Shown piece by piece: positions 1-7,223 of a stretch of DNA of 64,000 nucleotides (position 1 is its first letter; each line of letters opens with the position of its first letter). Source of the stretch: an uncultured Candidatus Saccharibacteria bacterium (lineage in GTDB: Bacteria > Patescibacteriota > Saccharimonadia > Saccharimonadales > Saccharimonadaceae); NCBI GenBank assembly GCA_945873065.1, contig CAMCBN010000004.1, positions 43,835 to 107,834 on the forward strand, in the 5' to 3' direction. Both the position numbers and the translations under genes were made by a program. The notes under the pieces were generated by a model. The model saw nothing but the letters and a program-made list of their open reading frames with translations, was not told the origin of the DNA and did not search any database.

Positions 1-68
1 GCCCAACGTCGATTGCCATCAACGATATAACCAACATGCTGCGGTAATGATGAGTCACTTCGAGACAT
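1..68 (-). CDS. uppS: Isoprenyl transferase (undecaprenyl diphosphate synthase), 5' end only
   Basis: The first 22 codons of a minus-strand gene that runs off the window edge. Translation gives a short N-terminus followed by HVGYIVDGNRRWA, which matches the P-loop-like motif I (DGNRRWA with the catalytic Asp) of cis-prenyltransferases. These enzymes condense isopentenyl diphosphate into the C55 carrier lipid used for peptidoglycan. The ATG overlaps the frr stop by one base (TGATG), so it is translationally coupled to frr. It is too short for the ORF track. UppP, which recycles the same lipid, lies near 23 kb. Confidence 0.85.
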   Translation of the reverse strand, partial: MSRSDSSLPQHVGYIVDGNRRW

Positions 69-622
69 CAGATCGTCAAGATATCCTTTTCTTTGGCAGC
101 AAATACCGTCTCGATTTTCGTGTTAAATGCACTCATCAAGCGATCTATCTCCTTTTCTACCGCCTTGACATCATCCTCCGAAAGCTCTTTAGCATCCTTC
201 ATCCGCTTGGCATCTTTGAGCGCCTCTTGGCGTACACCACGCAGCGCGATACGCGCTTCTTCGGCTTTTTCACTCGCCTGACGAACGAGCTGTTTGCGGC
301 GTTCTTCGGTAAGCGGCGGTACTGGCACACGCACCACTCGACCATCGTCGCTCGGGTTTAGACCCAAGCTTTGATTTGTTCGAATGGCTGCAGCAATTTT
401 TTGTAAATTAGCTGGATCGAACGGTGTGATCTGCAGTAAAGTCGCCTCTGGAGCTGTCACGTTAGCGACTTGATTGAGTGGCATCAGCGCACCGTAAGCC
501 TCGACCTTCACACCATCAAGCATCCCTGCGTGTGCTCGACCGGTACGGATCTTGCGCAACTCACCTTCGAAATGCTCTAATGCACTCGTCATTTTTAGCT
601 CATATTCATCTGTACTAAACAT
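68..622 (-). CDS. frr: Ribosome recycling factor
   Basis: A 184-aa protein of normal RRF length. It splits post-termination 70S ribosomes together with EF-G. Family-typical stretches are the N-terminal IRTGRAHAGMLDGVKVEAYG and the C-terminal helix region DDVKAVEKEIDRL. The start is an ATG 6 nt behind a good Shine-Dalgarno (AAAGGAGA). An extended -10 (TGATACAAT) lies about 20 nt upstream, so frr has its own promoter and need not depend on tsf. uppS follows directly with a 1-nt overlap. Confidence 0.97.
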   Translation of the reverse strand: MFSTDEYELKMTSALEHFEGELRKIRTGRAHAGMLDGVKVEAYGALMPLNQVANVTAPEATLLQITPFDPANLQKIAAAIRTNQSLGLNPSDDGRVVRVPVPPLTEERRKQLVRQASEKAEEARIALRGVRQEALKDAKRMKDAKELSEDDVKAVEKEIDRLMSAFNTKIETVFAAKEKDILTI

Positions 623-640
623 ACTTGTCTCCTTTGCCCT

Positions 641-649
641 ATTGTATCA
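641..649 (-). promoter_or_regulatory. Extended -10 promoter of frr
   Basis: TGATACAAT on the minus strand (TG, one base, TACAAT), 18 nt before the frr ATG. No convincing -35 is visible. The transcript would carry a short leader with the AAAGGAG ribosome binding site. Confidence 0.5.
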
Positions 650-865
650 TTAATTTATCTGTGCCACACCTAGCAAGCTCGCCTGCCGATCGAATCCACG
701 TCGCAAACGATACGCCTGGCGAAAATCAGTCGAGCCATCGACATCTTCATACGCTCGCGCATCAAAAACCAGCCACACATCAAGTGGCCAATGCGGACGT
801 CGGGCAGCGCCTGGCAACATCGTGTGATATAGCCGAAAAAATGCATCAGTCGTATGGTATGTCAT
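650..865 (-). CDS. Hypothetical protein, possibly the frameshifted C-terminal part of its upstream neighbour
   Basis: A 71-aa reading frame that starts at an ATG inside the end of the 846-1358 gene (20-nt overlap) and stops just before the frr promoter. Its composition looks like a real protein (aromatic- and Arg-rich, LDVWLVFDARAYEDVDG) and it fills the gap before frr exactly. I see no clear ribosome binding site at the internal ATG. A +1 shift would join both frames into one protein of about 235 aa. Either it is a coupled small gene or the upstream gene is frameshifted. Function unknown. Confidence 0.4.
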   Translation of the reverse strand: MTYHTTDAFFRLYHTMLPGAARRPHWPLDVWLVFDARAYEDVDGSTDFRQAYRLRRGFDRQASLLGVAQIN

Positions 866-1358
866 TATACGGTTCAAACGCCTGACCCACAATATCTGGC
901 GAACCACTATCCGTATCTGATAGCGGTAAACCACCAGTCTCGCGAATATACTTGGCGAACGCTTTACGTCCAGCCTCATCAACATACGCCCGCGATACCA
1001 CACCGCAAACGATAAGATCTTGATATACAAACCGATGCAAAAATACGACATCAATATAGCGCGATATCTCATACGTCTTCGTATGCTGTGGGCCAACACC
1101 GACAAACGGATTATGGGCAAAATCATAGATATACGCCGGAATCGTAATATGAATAATACCATCAACGTCGCTACTCAATTGCTCACGAAGCTGTGCCAAC
1201 CGAGCATTAAGACGTTTGTCATTATCGACCCGCTCAAGGTCGCGCTGCGCCTCATCCTCATCGCGTGTATCGATCGGCTCCTTCTCAATTCTGTCGGGCC
1301 GACGACCTGCCTCAGGGGTCGACCAAAAGTCAAATCGACCCGACTCGAAATTAGACAT
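846..1358 (-). CDS. Hypothetical protein
   Basis: A 170-aa soluble protein of unknown function. The N-terminal third is charged and probably disordered. The middle (about residues 65-140) has mixed hydrophobic strands such as GIIHITIPAYIYDFAHNPFVG, suggesting a small globular domain. There is no signal peptide. The start is an ATG with a weak AGGA and an extended -10 (TGGTATGAT, 1384-1392) upstream, so it is probably the first gene of its unit. The frame ends inside the next ORF, which may be its displaced C-terminus. Confidence 0.6.
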   Translation of the reverse strand: MSNFESGRFDFWSTPEAGRRPDRIEKEPIDTRDEDEAQRDLERVDNDKRLNARLAQLREQLSSDVDGIIHITIPAYIYDFAHNPFVGVGPQHTKTYEISRYIDVVFLHRFVYQDLIVCGVVSRAYVDEAGRKAFAKYIRETGGLPLSDTDSGSPDIVGQAFEPYNDIPYD

Positions 1359-1434
1359 AGCGATAATCCTGCTTCATACACCCATCATACCAAAAACAAT
1401 CACCCACATGGAGCGGCTTAACGAGTGATGCCAA

Positions 1435-1472
1435 TAGCAAAAGGTGTCTCCTTACTTACTAGAGACACCTTT
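1435..1472 (-). terminator. Rho-independent terminator after tsf
   Basis: A perfect 11-bp stem (AAAGGTGTCTC / GAGACACCTTT) with an 11-nt loop, followed on the minus strand by TTTTGC. It lies 24 nt past the tsf stop and closes the rpsB-tsf operon. Confidence 0.8.
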
Positions 1473-1495
1473 CGATTTATCTACTTTAGACGAGA

Positions 1496-2092
1496 CTATT
1501 CTGTCACGCCAAGTTCGATACGCTTGAACTGACTGACGCGAACATTTTCGCCACGCAGCGCGACCTGTTCTTTGATCAACTCGCCGACTGTTTTGCTATC
1601 GTCTAGCACAAAAGGTTGTTCCGTCAAAACTTGCTCAGCGAAGTGTTTCTTCAGCTGGCCATCGACAATCTGCTGGCGCATGTTTTCTGGCTTGCTCTGC
1701 AAACTCTCGCTAGTCAAAAACTCTTGCTTTTTCGCCTCATAAACATCGGTCGGAATATCTTCGATTGTCGAGTATTTTGGCGCCATAGCAGCGATCTGCA
1801 TAGCGATTTGGTGAGCAAACTCTTTAAATTCTGGCAAACGTGCCACAAAGTCTGTCTCACAGTTCACCTCGACCACTACGCCGATACGGCCGCTATGGAC
1901 ATAGCTTTCGATCAAGCCTTCACGTGTCTCGCGGTCACCCTTCTTCTCGGCTTTGGTCAGGCCTTTTTTGCGTAGTGCTTCAAGAGCCTTGTCGAAGTCG
2001 CCCTCTGCTTCGACTAGCGCTTTTTTGGCATCGGTCAGACCAATACCGGTCAACTCCTTTAGCTTCTTGATATCTTCGATCGTTACAGCCAT
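1496..2092 (-). CDS. tsf: Translation elongation factor Ts
   Basis: A 198-aa guanine nucleotide exchange factor for EF-Tu. The N-terminal UBA-like helix bundle is clear (LKELTGIGLTDAKKALVEAE), followed by the family signature NCETDFVAR. The protein is of the short type (about 200 aa, as in Thermus) rather than the 280-aa enterobacterial form. The start is an ATG with GAGGAG upstream, 2 nt after rpsB, so the two are co-transcribed and coupled. A terminator follows. Confidence 0.97.
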   Translation of the reverse strand: MAVTIEDIKKLKELTGIGLTDAKKALVEAEGDFDKALEALRKKGLTKAEKKGDRETREGLIESYVHSGRIGVVVEVNCETDFVARLPEFKEFAHQIAMQIAAMAPKYSTIEDIPTDVYEAKKQEFLTSESLQSKPENMRQQIVDGQLKKHFAEQVLTEQPFVLDDSKTVGELIKEQVALRGENVRVSQFKRIELGVTE

Positions 2093-2094
2093 TT

Positions 2095-2796
2095 TTATTT
2101 CTCCTCTTTCTTGCTTTTACCTTCTTGCGCTGCGGCGGCAAAGTAATCAAGCAATAATTGCAAGCTCTTGATCGCATCATCATTAGCTGGAATCGGGTAG
2201 TCGACTAAAGTAGGGTTGGCATTCGTATCGACGATACCGACCACCGGCACACCTAGTGTCTTTGCCTCACGCACGGCGTTATTGTCATCGAGGATACCCA
2301 TGACGACGACTACACCTGGCTTGCCATTTAGGTCTTTGATGCCACCATATTTGAAATTGAGACTATCAATCTCTTCTTGATAGCGCTGAACTTCTAATTT
2401 GTTGTATCGCTTCTCGAGATCACCCGAAGCCATGCGACGCTCGAGGTCCTTTAGCTTTTTGATCTGCGCCGTTGTCGTAGCGACATTTGTCAACATACCA
2501 CCGATCCAACGGTTCGTGACATACGGCTGGCCAGCTGCTTCGGCTGCCGCTCGAGTGATGTCCTTGGCTTGCTTTTTGGTACCGACGAACAAGACTTGCT
2601 TGCCACTGGCGACAGCTTTACTGATGACTGGCAGTGCGACATCGAGCGCCTCAACTGTCTTCGTTAAATCTATAATATGGCTATCCTGCCGCTTGCTGTG
2701 AATATACGGCGCCATCTTCGGGTGCCAACGGCTCGTCTTGTGCCCGAAATGAGCACCGGCCTCAAATAAAGCCTTGATATCTACCTGTACGGTCAT
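2095..2796 (-). CDS. rpsB: 30S ribosomal protein uS2
   Basis: A 233-aa protein of normal uS2 length. Hallmarks are the N-terminal LFEAGAHFGHKTSRWHPKM, the central VLFVGTKKQAKD and the late VGIVDTNANPTLVDYPIPANDD. It is the first gene of the rpsB-tsf operon. The ATG has a strong AAGGAG 9 nt upstream. A leader of about 75 nt with a stable hairpin precedes it, which may allow feedback by uS2. Confidence 0.98.
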   Translation of the reverse strand: MTVQVDIKALFEAGAHFGHKTSRWHPKMAPYIHSKRQDSHIIDLTKTVEALDVALPVISKAVASGKQVLFVGTKKQAKDITRAAAEAAGQPYVTNRWIGGMLTNVATTTAQIKKLKDLERRMASGDLEKRYNKLEVQRYQEEIDSLNFKYGGIKDLNGKPGVVVVMGILDDNNAVREAKTLGVPVVGIVDTNANPTLVDYPIPANDDAIKSLQLLLDYFAAAAQEGKSKKEEK

Positions 2797-2884
2797 ATCA
2801 TTTTTCTCCTTGTACCTCGCCCACCACTAATGGAGTATGGTAGGCTGTGTCGTTATAATTTTGTTACAGTAGTAGATTATAGCG
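2797..2884 (-). promoter_or_regulatory. rpsB promoter and structured leader
   Basis: A TATAAT -10 sits at 2876-2881 on the minus strand, giving a leader of roughly 75 nt. Inside it, CCTACCA and TGGTGGG (2820-2844) form a 7-bp stem with an 11-nt loop just upstream of the ribosome binding site. Long rpsB leaders are known in other bacteria to bind uS2 for feedback. Whether this one does is inference. Confidence 0.5.
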
Positions 2885-2969
2885 TATTTTTCTTAAAAAA
2901 CAAGATCACCAGCCGACGATATTCCCTATCTATACCACTCAAATAACCGTTGCTTACAGCAACCTGACA

Positions 2970-4397
2970 TCACTCAGTTACACTATCAATTCCACACCAT
3001 GCTCGTTCACGTGCTGTTGGTTTACCCGTAACAAGAGCTTGGAGTACATCACGCTCTGTCGGTAACGGTATATAGAGATATTTGACATAATCGCCAGCTG
3101 TCATATAACGTTGATCCCATGCAACATGCTTAGGGTCATACATTTCACTGAGCCCTTCAGGATACAAGTCACACTTATCTACCATCAAACTCGCTGTAAC
3201 AGCTGATATACGGTATCGTTCACCACCTATCGTAACCGCGCCACCAAACGTACCCGGTAATTCACCGCCTGGACTATCAACGAACAACGATGACGTTGGC
3301 CCGTACTTATCAATTCGCTCTGATCCCTCAAGTAAGACACTCCCATGTCGAGGTAAACTGCGCTGTACGTCTAGCATGATCATATCTTGTACCACGTCAC
3401 GTGGATCATAATCACCAACAGTATAACCATGTTCTTGTTGATACCGATAAACTTTATCGAGTTCTTCTCGTGTTAGATACGCCCTACGTTCTAAATGAAG
3501 TTGCCCATCAGGCTGAGTATCATCAGGAATCGGTCGGCCGAACACGCGTTGTTCACCTTCGCCAACTGTATTAACAAATGCCACACCGACCTGGCTGAGC
3601 TCGCTACGTCTGAAGTTCTTCCAATAACCATGAGATTTGACTCCGCGTGAGGCCAAACGCTGCATACCTTCCGGATCATCAACCTGTCCTGGTATATATA
3701 TCTGGTCTGCAACAGATGCGTAGTCATTAGCGTCATATGATTCTAAGCGGTCACCCAACAAGCACTGATTTAGCTGTACGATCTTTTCCATCGCATCTGC
3801 TGGTATCGTCTCATGGCCAGGGATCGTCCATGGATAACGGTTAGACTCTCGTCGATCATGAATCAATAATTCTAGCTTTTGCTTTTCCTGTGCCATCAAC
3901 TGCTCGACTATAGCTTGGTGCGTCGCCTGAAAGTCAATTTGTTGATGGGTACTCATCGCCGCATCGAGTTTGTCTTTAATATGACTATATTGCTTCTGGA
4001 TTCTATTCTGTTGCGCATCCGTCATCTTGCCTTGCAATAACTCTTCTAGCCGGGCTATCGTATCAGTATACCGCTGTATCATTGCACTGTTGTCGATAGT
4101 CGGTACGCCAACACTCTCAAGAACGCCAAGATCACCCGTATCTAAACACTCGCGTGCTAACTCTTGAAAATACGACAAGCTATGCGGCCTCACAACCAAA
4201 TCATCTTTATCATCAAACGCCCATCGCTTTGCCATGCTTAATCCATCTTGCTCTGACACATCCAGCTCTAACCGCTCTTGCACAATCAGGGGTTCTACCC
4301 TATCGGCTTTCGCTTCACCGAATTGTTCCGGTGCATAAGTCTTTTTATCTTCATCTTCTATATTATTATTTGCTTCGGGCGCCTGATATTCATACAT
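2970..4397 (-). CDS. Hypothetical protein with a central coiled coil
   Basis: A soluble protein of about 475 aa, no family recognised. The N-terminal 100 residues are acidic and probably disordered. About residues 125-210 are a charged helical stretch rich in Gln, Glu and Lys, likely a coiled coil. The C-terminal half is globular with many Tyr and Asp. There is no signal peptide or membrane helix. The ORF track starts six codons earlier at a GTG, but that lies inside the -10 element TGGTATAGT. I chose the ATG 6 nt after the -10 (MYEYQ), which implies a leaderless mRNA. Confidence 0.7.
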   Translation of the reverse strand: MYEYQAPEANNNIEDEDKKTYAPEQFGEAKADRVEPLIVQERLELDVSEQDGLSMAKRWAFDDKDDLVVRPHSLSYFQELARECLDTGDLGVLESVGVPTIDNSAMIQRYTDTIARLEELLQGKMTDAQQNRIQKQYSHIKDKLDAAMSTHQQIDFQATHQAIVEQLMAQEKQKLELLIHDRRESNRYPWTIPGHETIPADAMEKIVQLNQCLLGDRLESYDANDYASVADQIYIPGQVDDPEGMQRLASRGVKSHGYWKNFRRSELSQVGVAFVNTVGEGEQRVFGRPIPDDTQPDGQLHLERRAYLTREELDKVYRYQQEHGYTVGDYDPRDVVQDMIMLDVQRSLPRHGSVLLEGSERIDKYGPTSSLFVDSPGGELPGTFGGAVTIGGERYRISAVTASLMVDKCDLYPEGLSEMYDPKHVAWDQRYMTAGDYVKYLYIPLPTERDVLQALVTGKPTARERAWCGIDSVTE

Positions 4398-4403
4398 ATT
4401 AAC

Positions 4404-4412
4404 ACTATACCA
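4404..4412 (-). promoter_or_regulatory. Extended -10, leaderless start of the 475-aa gene
   Basis: TGGTATAGT on the minus strand ends 6 nt before the ATG at 4397, so the transcript would begin at or within a base or two of the start codon. Confidence 0.55.
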
Positions 4413-4446
4413 CACTAACCATGTTCACACTTGTAAAGATCTGTCG

Positions 4447-4818
4447 TTAGCTATTTCGCCTCCGCTCTATCGCCTGCTGTTCGGCCCGGGCGCGCAAAAT
4501 ATCCGCTATCAACTGTTTCGCTGTATTAGCACCACCTTCTTGTCGCATCGCCTCGATAATGACTCGACCCACACGGATACTTCGCTCAAGACGTCGGCGC
4601 TCTTCTGAATTTTCTATATCTTCTATATCTCGCAGTCTCGACTGGCGATCGGCCAATAAACCTTCTCTTCGCTGTATTTCCTTTTGCTGATCCAGCCTAG
4701 CCCGTTCTACTGCAGCTACTAGATCGTCATCGTTCGTATCACCAGATACGATAGACTCATACACCTCTGAAGCACCGAGACTGGCAATATCGCCAGCGTG
4801 ATGCGCATTTATCTCCAT
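4447..4818 (-). CDS. Hypothetical coiled-coil protein
   Basis: A small, highly charged protein of about 123 aa. Residues 40-115 are almost entirely Arg, Glu, Gln and Ala, consistent with one long alpha helix or coiled coil. It ends in a basic ERRRNS tail. There is no signal peptide and no family is recognised. The ORF track begins 13 codons earlier. I prefer the ATG of MEINAHHAG because an AAAGGAG lies about 13 nt before it and a TGCTACACT -10 lies farther upstream. It is divergent from the iron permease-like gene. Confidence 0.55.
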   Translation of the reverse strand: MEINAHHAGDIASLGASEVYESIVSGDTNDDDLVAAVERARLDQQKEIQRREGLLADRQSRLRDIEDIENSEERRRLERSIRVGRVIIEAMRQEGGANTAKQLIADILRARAEQQAIERRRNS

Positions 4819-4885
4819 ATTCTCTGTTAAGCTCCTTTCTCGTCTCAAGTGTAGCACAATAGTTCTTTTATTCTGTATTAGTTTC

Positions 4886-4894
4886 TGTTATGCT
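4886..4894 (+). promoter_or_regulatory. Extended -10 of the iron permease-like gene
   Basis: TGTTATGCT ends 6 nt before the ATG at 4901, with no ribosome binding site between. This suggests a leaderless mRNA, divergent from the promoter of the coiled-coil gene. Confidence 0.45.
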
Positions 4895-4900
4895 TATGGT

Positions 4901-5704
4901 ATGAAGGAGAAATTTCGGAGGGTAGCAGCGCGAACATCTGTATTGGTGGGTTCAGCAGGCGTTTTTGCGTTAGCGATAGGTGCAGTGCTTATTTGGCTCA
5001 TCACCGGGCCGTTATTTGGATTTTCTGACACCTGGCAATTAATCATCAACACAGGGACGACCATCGTCACCTTCTTGATGGTATTTTTGATCCAAAACAC
5101 TCAAAATCGTGATGGTAAAGCGATTCAGCTCAAGCTCGACGAACTCATTCGCTCGACTAAAGGTGCTCGCATGCGATATGTCGGGTTGGAAGAGTTTAGT
5201 GATGCCGAGCTAGCTGATATCGAAGCAGAAATCCGAGCTATAGCCAACCACCCCGCCTCCAAACGTGCCATGGCGAAATTGCACGAGCGCCTCACCCACG
5301 AGACGCAGCAGCGAGAGAGAAGTAAAAATCCTGTACATAATGCCTCAACACACCAAACTGCGTCGCCAATAGCTGGATCGCAAACCCACCACGTAGTACC
5401 TGCGCCAGTCTCGCGTGCAGCCACAGCTCTGGCTACGACGCCCCATCTATCATCACAACACTCCACGCGATCGCGCCTACAGCAAACTACACCCATATCG
5501 CGCACTCGCCCTATGATGACGAAACCATCCCGACCACAGACGACACCAACACCACCGGGAGCATCAGTCTCACACCACACTCGCACCGAGCTCCGCGCTC
5601 AGCCAGCGACTCATCGCAATGTGAAGCAGCAAGCCCTCACTACCGCTCGCGCCGCGACACCACCCCGGGGTACTGCCACCATGCGACGACGCGTCAGCGG
5701 CTGA
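4901..5704 (+). CDS. Low-affinity iron permease-like membrane protein with a long disordered tail
   Basis: A 267-aa protein. The first 120 residues match the bacterial low-affinity iron permease family (PF04120 type): two membrane helices around residues 12-35 and 45-66, the conserved stretch TGPLFGFSDTWQLIINTGTT and then FLIQNTQNRDGKAIQLKLDE. From about residue 135 to the end the protein is Thr, Pro, Arg, Ser and His rich, without predicted structure, and very basic. The tail is unusual for this family and may bind cell-wall polymer or nucleic acid. Iron transport itself has never been firm for the short bacterial members. Confidence 0.8.
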   Translation: MKEKFRRVAARTSVLVGSAGVFALAIGAVLIWLITGPLFGFSDTWQLIINTGTTIVTFLMVFLIQNTQNRDGKAIQLKLDELIRSTKGARMRYVGLEEFSDAELADIEAEIRAIANHPASKRAMAKLHERLTHETQQRERSKNPVHNASTHQTASPIAGSQTHHVVPAPVSRAATALATTPHLSSQHSTRSRLQQTTPISRTRPMMTKPSRPQTTPTPPGASVSHHTRTELRAQPATHRNVKQQALTTARAATPPRGTATMRRRVSG

Positions 5705-5779
5705 TTTTTTGCATGACATTACATCACAACAGACCAACCCCCAACCGTTTTTAGCGCAACAGCTCCATCTACAGGCCTC

Positions 5780-5807
5780 TTGACCTCCTGATACAATCTG
5801 CTACAAT
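5780..5807 (+). promoter_or_regulatory. Promoter of the arginine leader / argGH operon
   Basis: TTGACC (5780-5785), a 16-nt spacer and TACAAT (5802-5807) preceded by TGC. It combines a -35 with an extended -10. The -10 ends 6 nt before the leader-peptide ATG, so that peptide is probably translated from a leaderless 5' end. Confidence 0.75.
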
Positions 5808-5813
5808 CAGGGC

Positions 5814-5864
5814 ATGACTTATAGGATTAGCACTAGCGTTATCCGTCGTCGCTCTCTCTCGTAA
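5814..5864 (+). CDS. Arginine leader peptide of the argGH attenuator
   Basis: A 16-codon ORF, too short for the ORF track, encoding MTYRISTSVIRRRSLS and ending in TAA. Four of its 16 residues are Arg, with three consecutive codons CGT CGT CGC at 5844-5852, just before the stop. It lies between a promoter and a Rho-independent terminator directly upstream of argG. This is the layout of amino-acid attenuation: a ribosome stalled on the Arg codons would leave the downstream GAGGGCT free to pair with AGCCCTC and prevent the terminator. The ATG is 6 nt after the -10, so no ribosome binding site is available and initiation is probably leaderless. The mechanism is inferred; the sequence elements are all visible. 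Confidence 0.8.
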   Translation: MTYRISTSVIRRRSLS

Positions 5865-5937
5865 GAGGGCTACTTGTCGTACCAAATCAATCTCAATCGA
5901 TTACACTAAAAGCCCTCGTACCAACGAGCGGCTTTTT
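5865..5937 (+). terminator. Transcription attenuator (antiterminator/terminator switch) before argG
   Basis: The terminator stem pairs AAAAGCC-CUCGU with ACGAG-(C)-GGCUUUU around an ACCA loop (5909-5935), followed by a T tract. The competing antiterminator is a perfect 7-bp pairing of GAGGGCT (5865-5871, right after the leader stop) with AGCCCTC (5911-5917), the 5' arm of the terminator. A third pairing of CUCUC in the leader's last codons with GAGGG would sequester the antiterminator arm when the peptide is fully translated. argG follows 24 nt later with its own AGGAGG. Confidence 0.8.
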
Positions 5938-5960
5938 CGTTTTTCAGAAAGGAGGAAAAT

Positions 5961-7223
5961 ATGAAAAACGACATGCCCCATTACAATAAAGTGGCTAGCC
6001 ATGAGGCTCATCAAGGGTCGTTTGACACCTGTCTGCTGCTGTATTCTGGCGGTTTAGATACCTCAGTGATGCTAAAGTGGCTACAAGACAAATACCACTG
6101 CCAGGTTATCACCTTGACAGTCAACATCGGCCAGACTAACGACGATTTAGCTGCGATAGAGAAAAAAGCTCGCGACCTCGGCGCTATCAAAGCGATCACT
6201 GTTGATGCGCGCGATCAGTTCGCCAACGAACTATTGTCGATAGCCATCAAAGCCAATGCCGACTATCAAGGTGGCTACGCCCTGAGTACTCCCCTAGGAC
6301 GGGTGATCATTTCACGACTAGCTGTTGAATACGCTGCCAAATATAACTGCCAGGTCATCGCCCACGGCGCGACTGGTAAGGGCAACGATCAGGTGCGATT
6401 CGAGAGCTATATCACTACGCTCAATCCCGACCTAAAAATTGTCGCTCCAGTGCGAGAATGGAGCATGGGACGAGAAGAAGAAATCGCCTACGCCAAACGA
6501 CACGATATACCAGTACCACATAGCGACGATTCACCATACTCGACTGACGAGAATATGTGGGGCATCACTAGCGAGGGAGGCGAAATCGAGTCGCCAGTTC
6601 ATATACCGCAATATCGGGCTATTTTGAACTGGTGCTCCACGCTAGATGCCGCACCCGAACAACCACAAGATATCACACTTGAATTCCGCCATGGTATCCC
6701 AGTGACACTCGATGGTAAGTCGCTATCGCTGAAGCAACTGATTCACCGCTGCAACCAAATCGGTGCCAAACATGGTGTCGGTGTAGCAACTTTGATCGAA
6801 GATCGGCTCGTCGGACTAAAGGTGCGCGGTGTCTACGAAAACCCAGGCGCTGCTATTTTGATCGCCGCCCACAAAAAACTCGAACAATTAGTCTCGACGC
6901 GCACGGAAAATGAATTAAAGGAAGAAATTGACAAAAAATGGGCCTACCTCACCTATGCTGCTCAATGGTTCGAACCAGTGATCGGCCACCTTCACGCCTA
7001 CATCGACCACCAGAACCGCAAGGTCACTGGCCGGGTAACAGTACGACTCTACAAAGGCACTATCACCATAGTCAGTCTCGACTCGCCACACTCTCTACTT
7101 GATTTAAACTTGGCTACATTCAACACCAACCAAGCATTCAACCAAAATTCATCCGCTGGGTTTATTGAAATTTACTCACTAGCACAGCGCACAGCGCACG
7201 GAGCCTATCATGACGAACAATAA
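5961..7223 (+). CDS. argG: Argininosuccinate synthase
   Basis: A 420-aa enzyme that joins citrulline and aspartate using ATP. The N-terminal PP-loop is intact (LLLYSGGLDTSVMLKWL, residues 26-42), as are the HGATGKGNDQVRFE segment and the DSPYSTDENMWG substrate loop. The start ATG has a near-perfect AAAGGAGG 5 nt upstream. About 25 residues precede the usual N-terminus. It forms an operon with argH (14-nt overlap) behind an arginine attenuator. No argF, carAB or argJ is in the window, so the pair may use citrulline from outside, for instance from a host's arginine deiminase pathway (inference). Confidence 0.97.
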   Translation: MKNDMPHYNKVASHEAHQGSFDTCLLLYSGGLDTSVMLKWLQDKYHCQVITLTVNIGQTNDDLAAIEKKARDLGAIKAITVDARDQFANELLSIAIKANADYQGGYALSTPLGRVIISRLAVEYAAKYNCQVIAHGATGKGNDQVRFESYITTLNPDLKIVAPVREWSMGREEEIAYAKRHDIPVPHSDDSPYSTDENMWGITSEGGEIESPVHIPQYRAILNWCSTLDAAPEQPQDITLEFRHGIPVTLDGKSLSLKQLIHRCNQIGAKHGVGVATLIEDRLVGLKVRGVYENPGAAILIAAHKKLEQLVSTRTENELKEEIDKKWAYLTYAAQWFEPVIGHLHAYIDHQNRKVTGRVTVRLYKGTITIVSLDSPHSLLDLNLATFNTNQAFNQNSSAGFIEIYSLAQRTAHGAYHDEQ

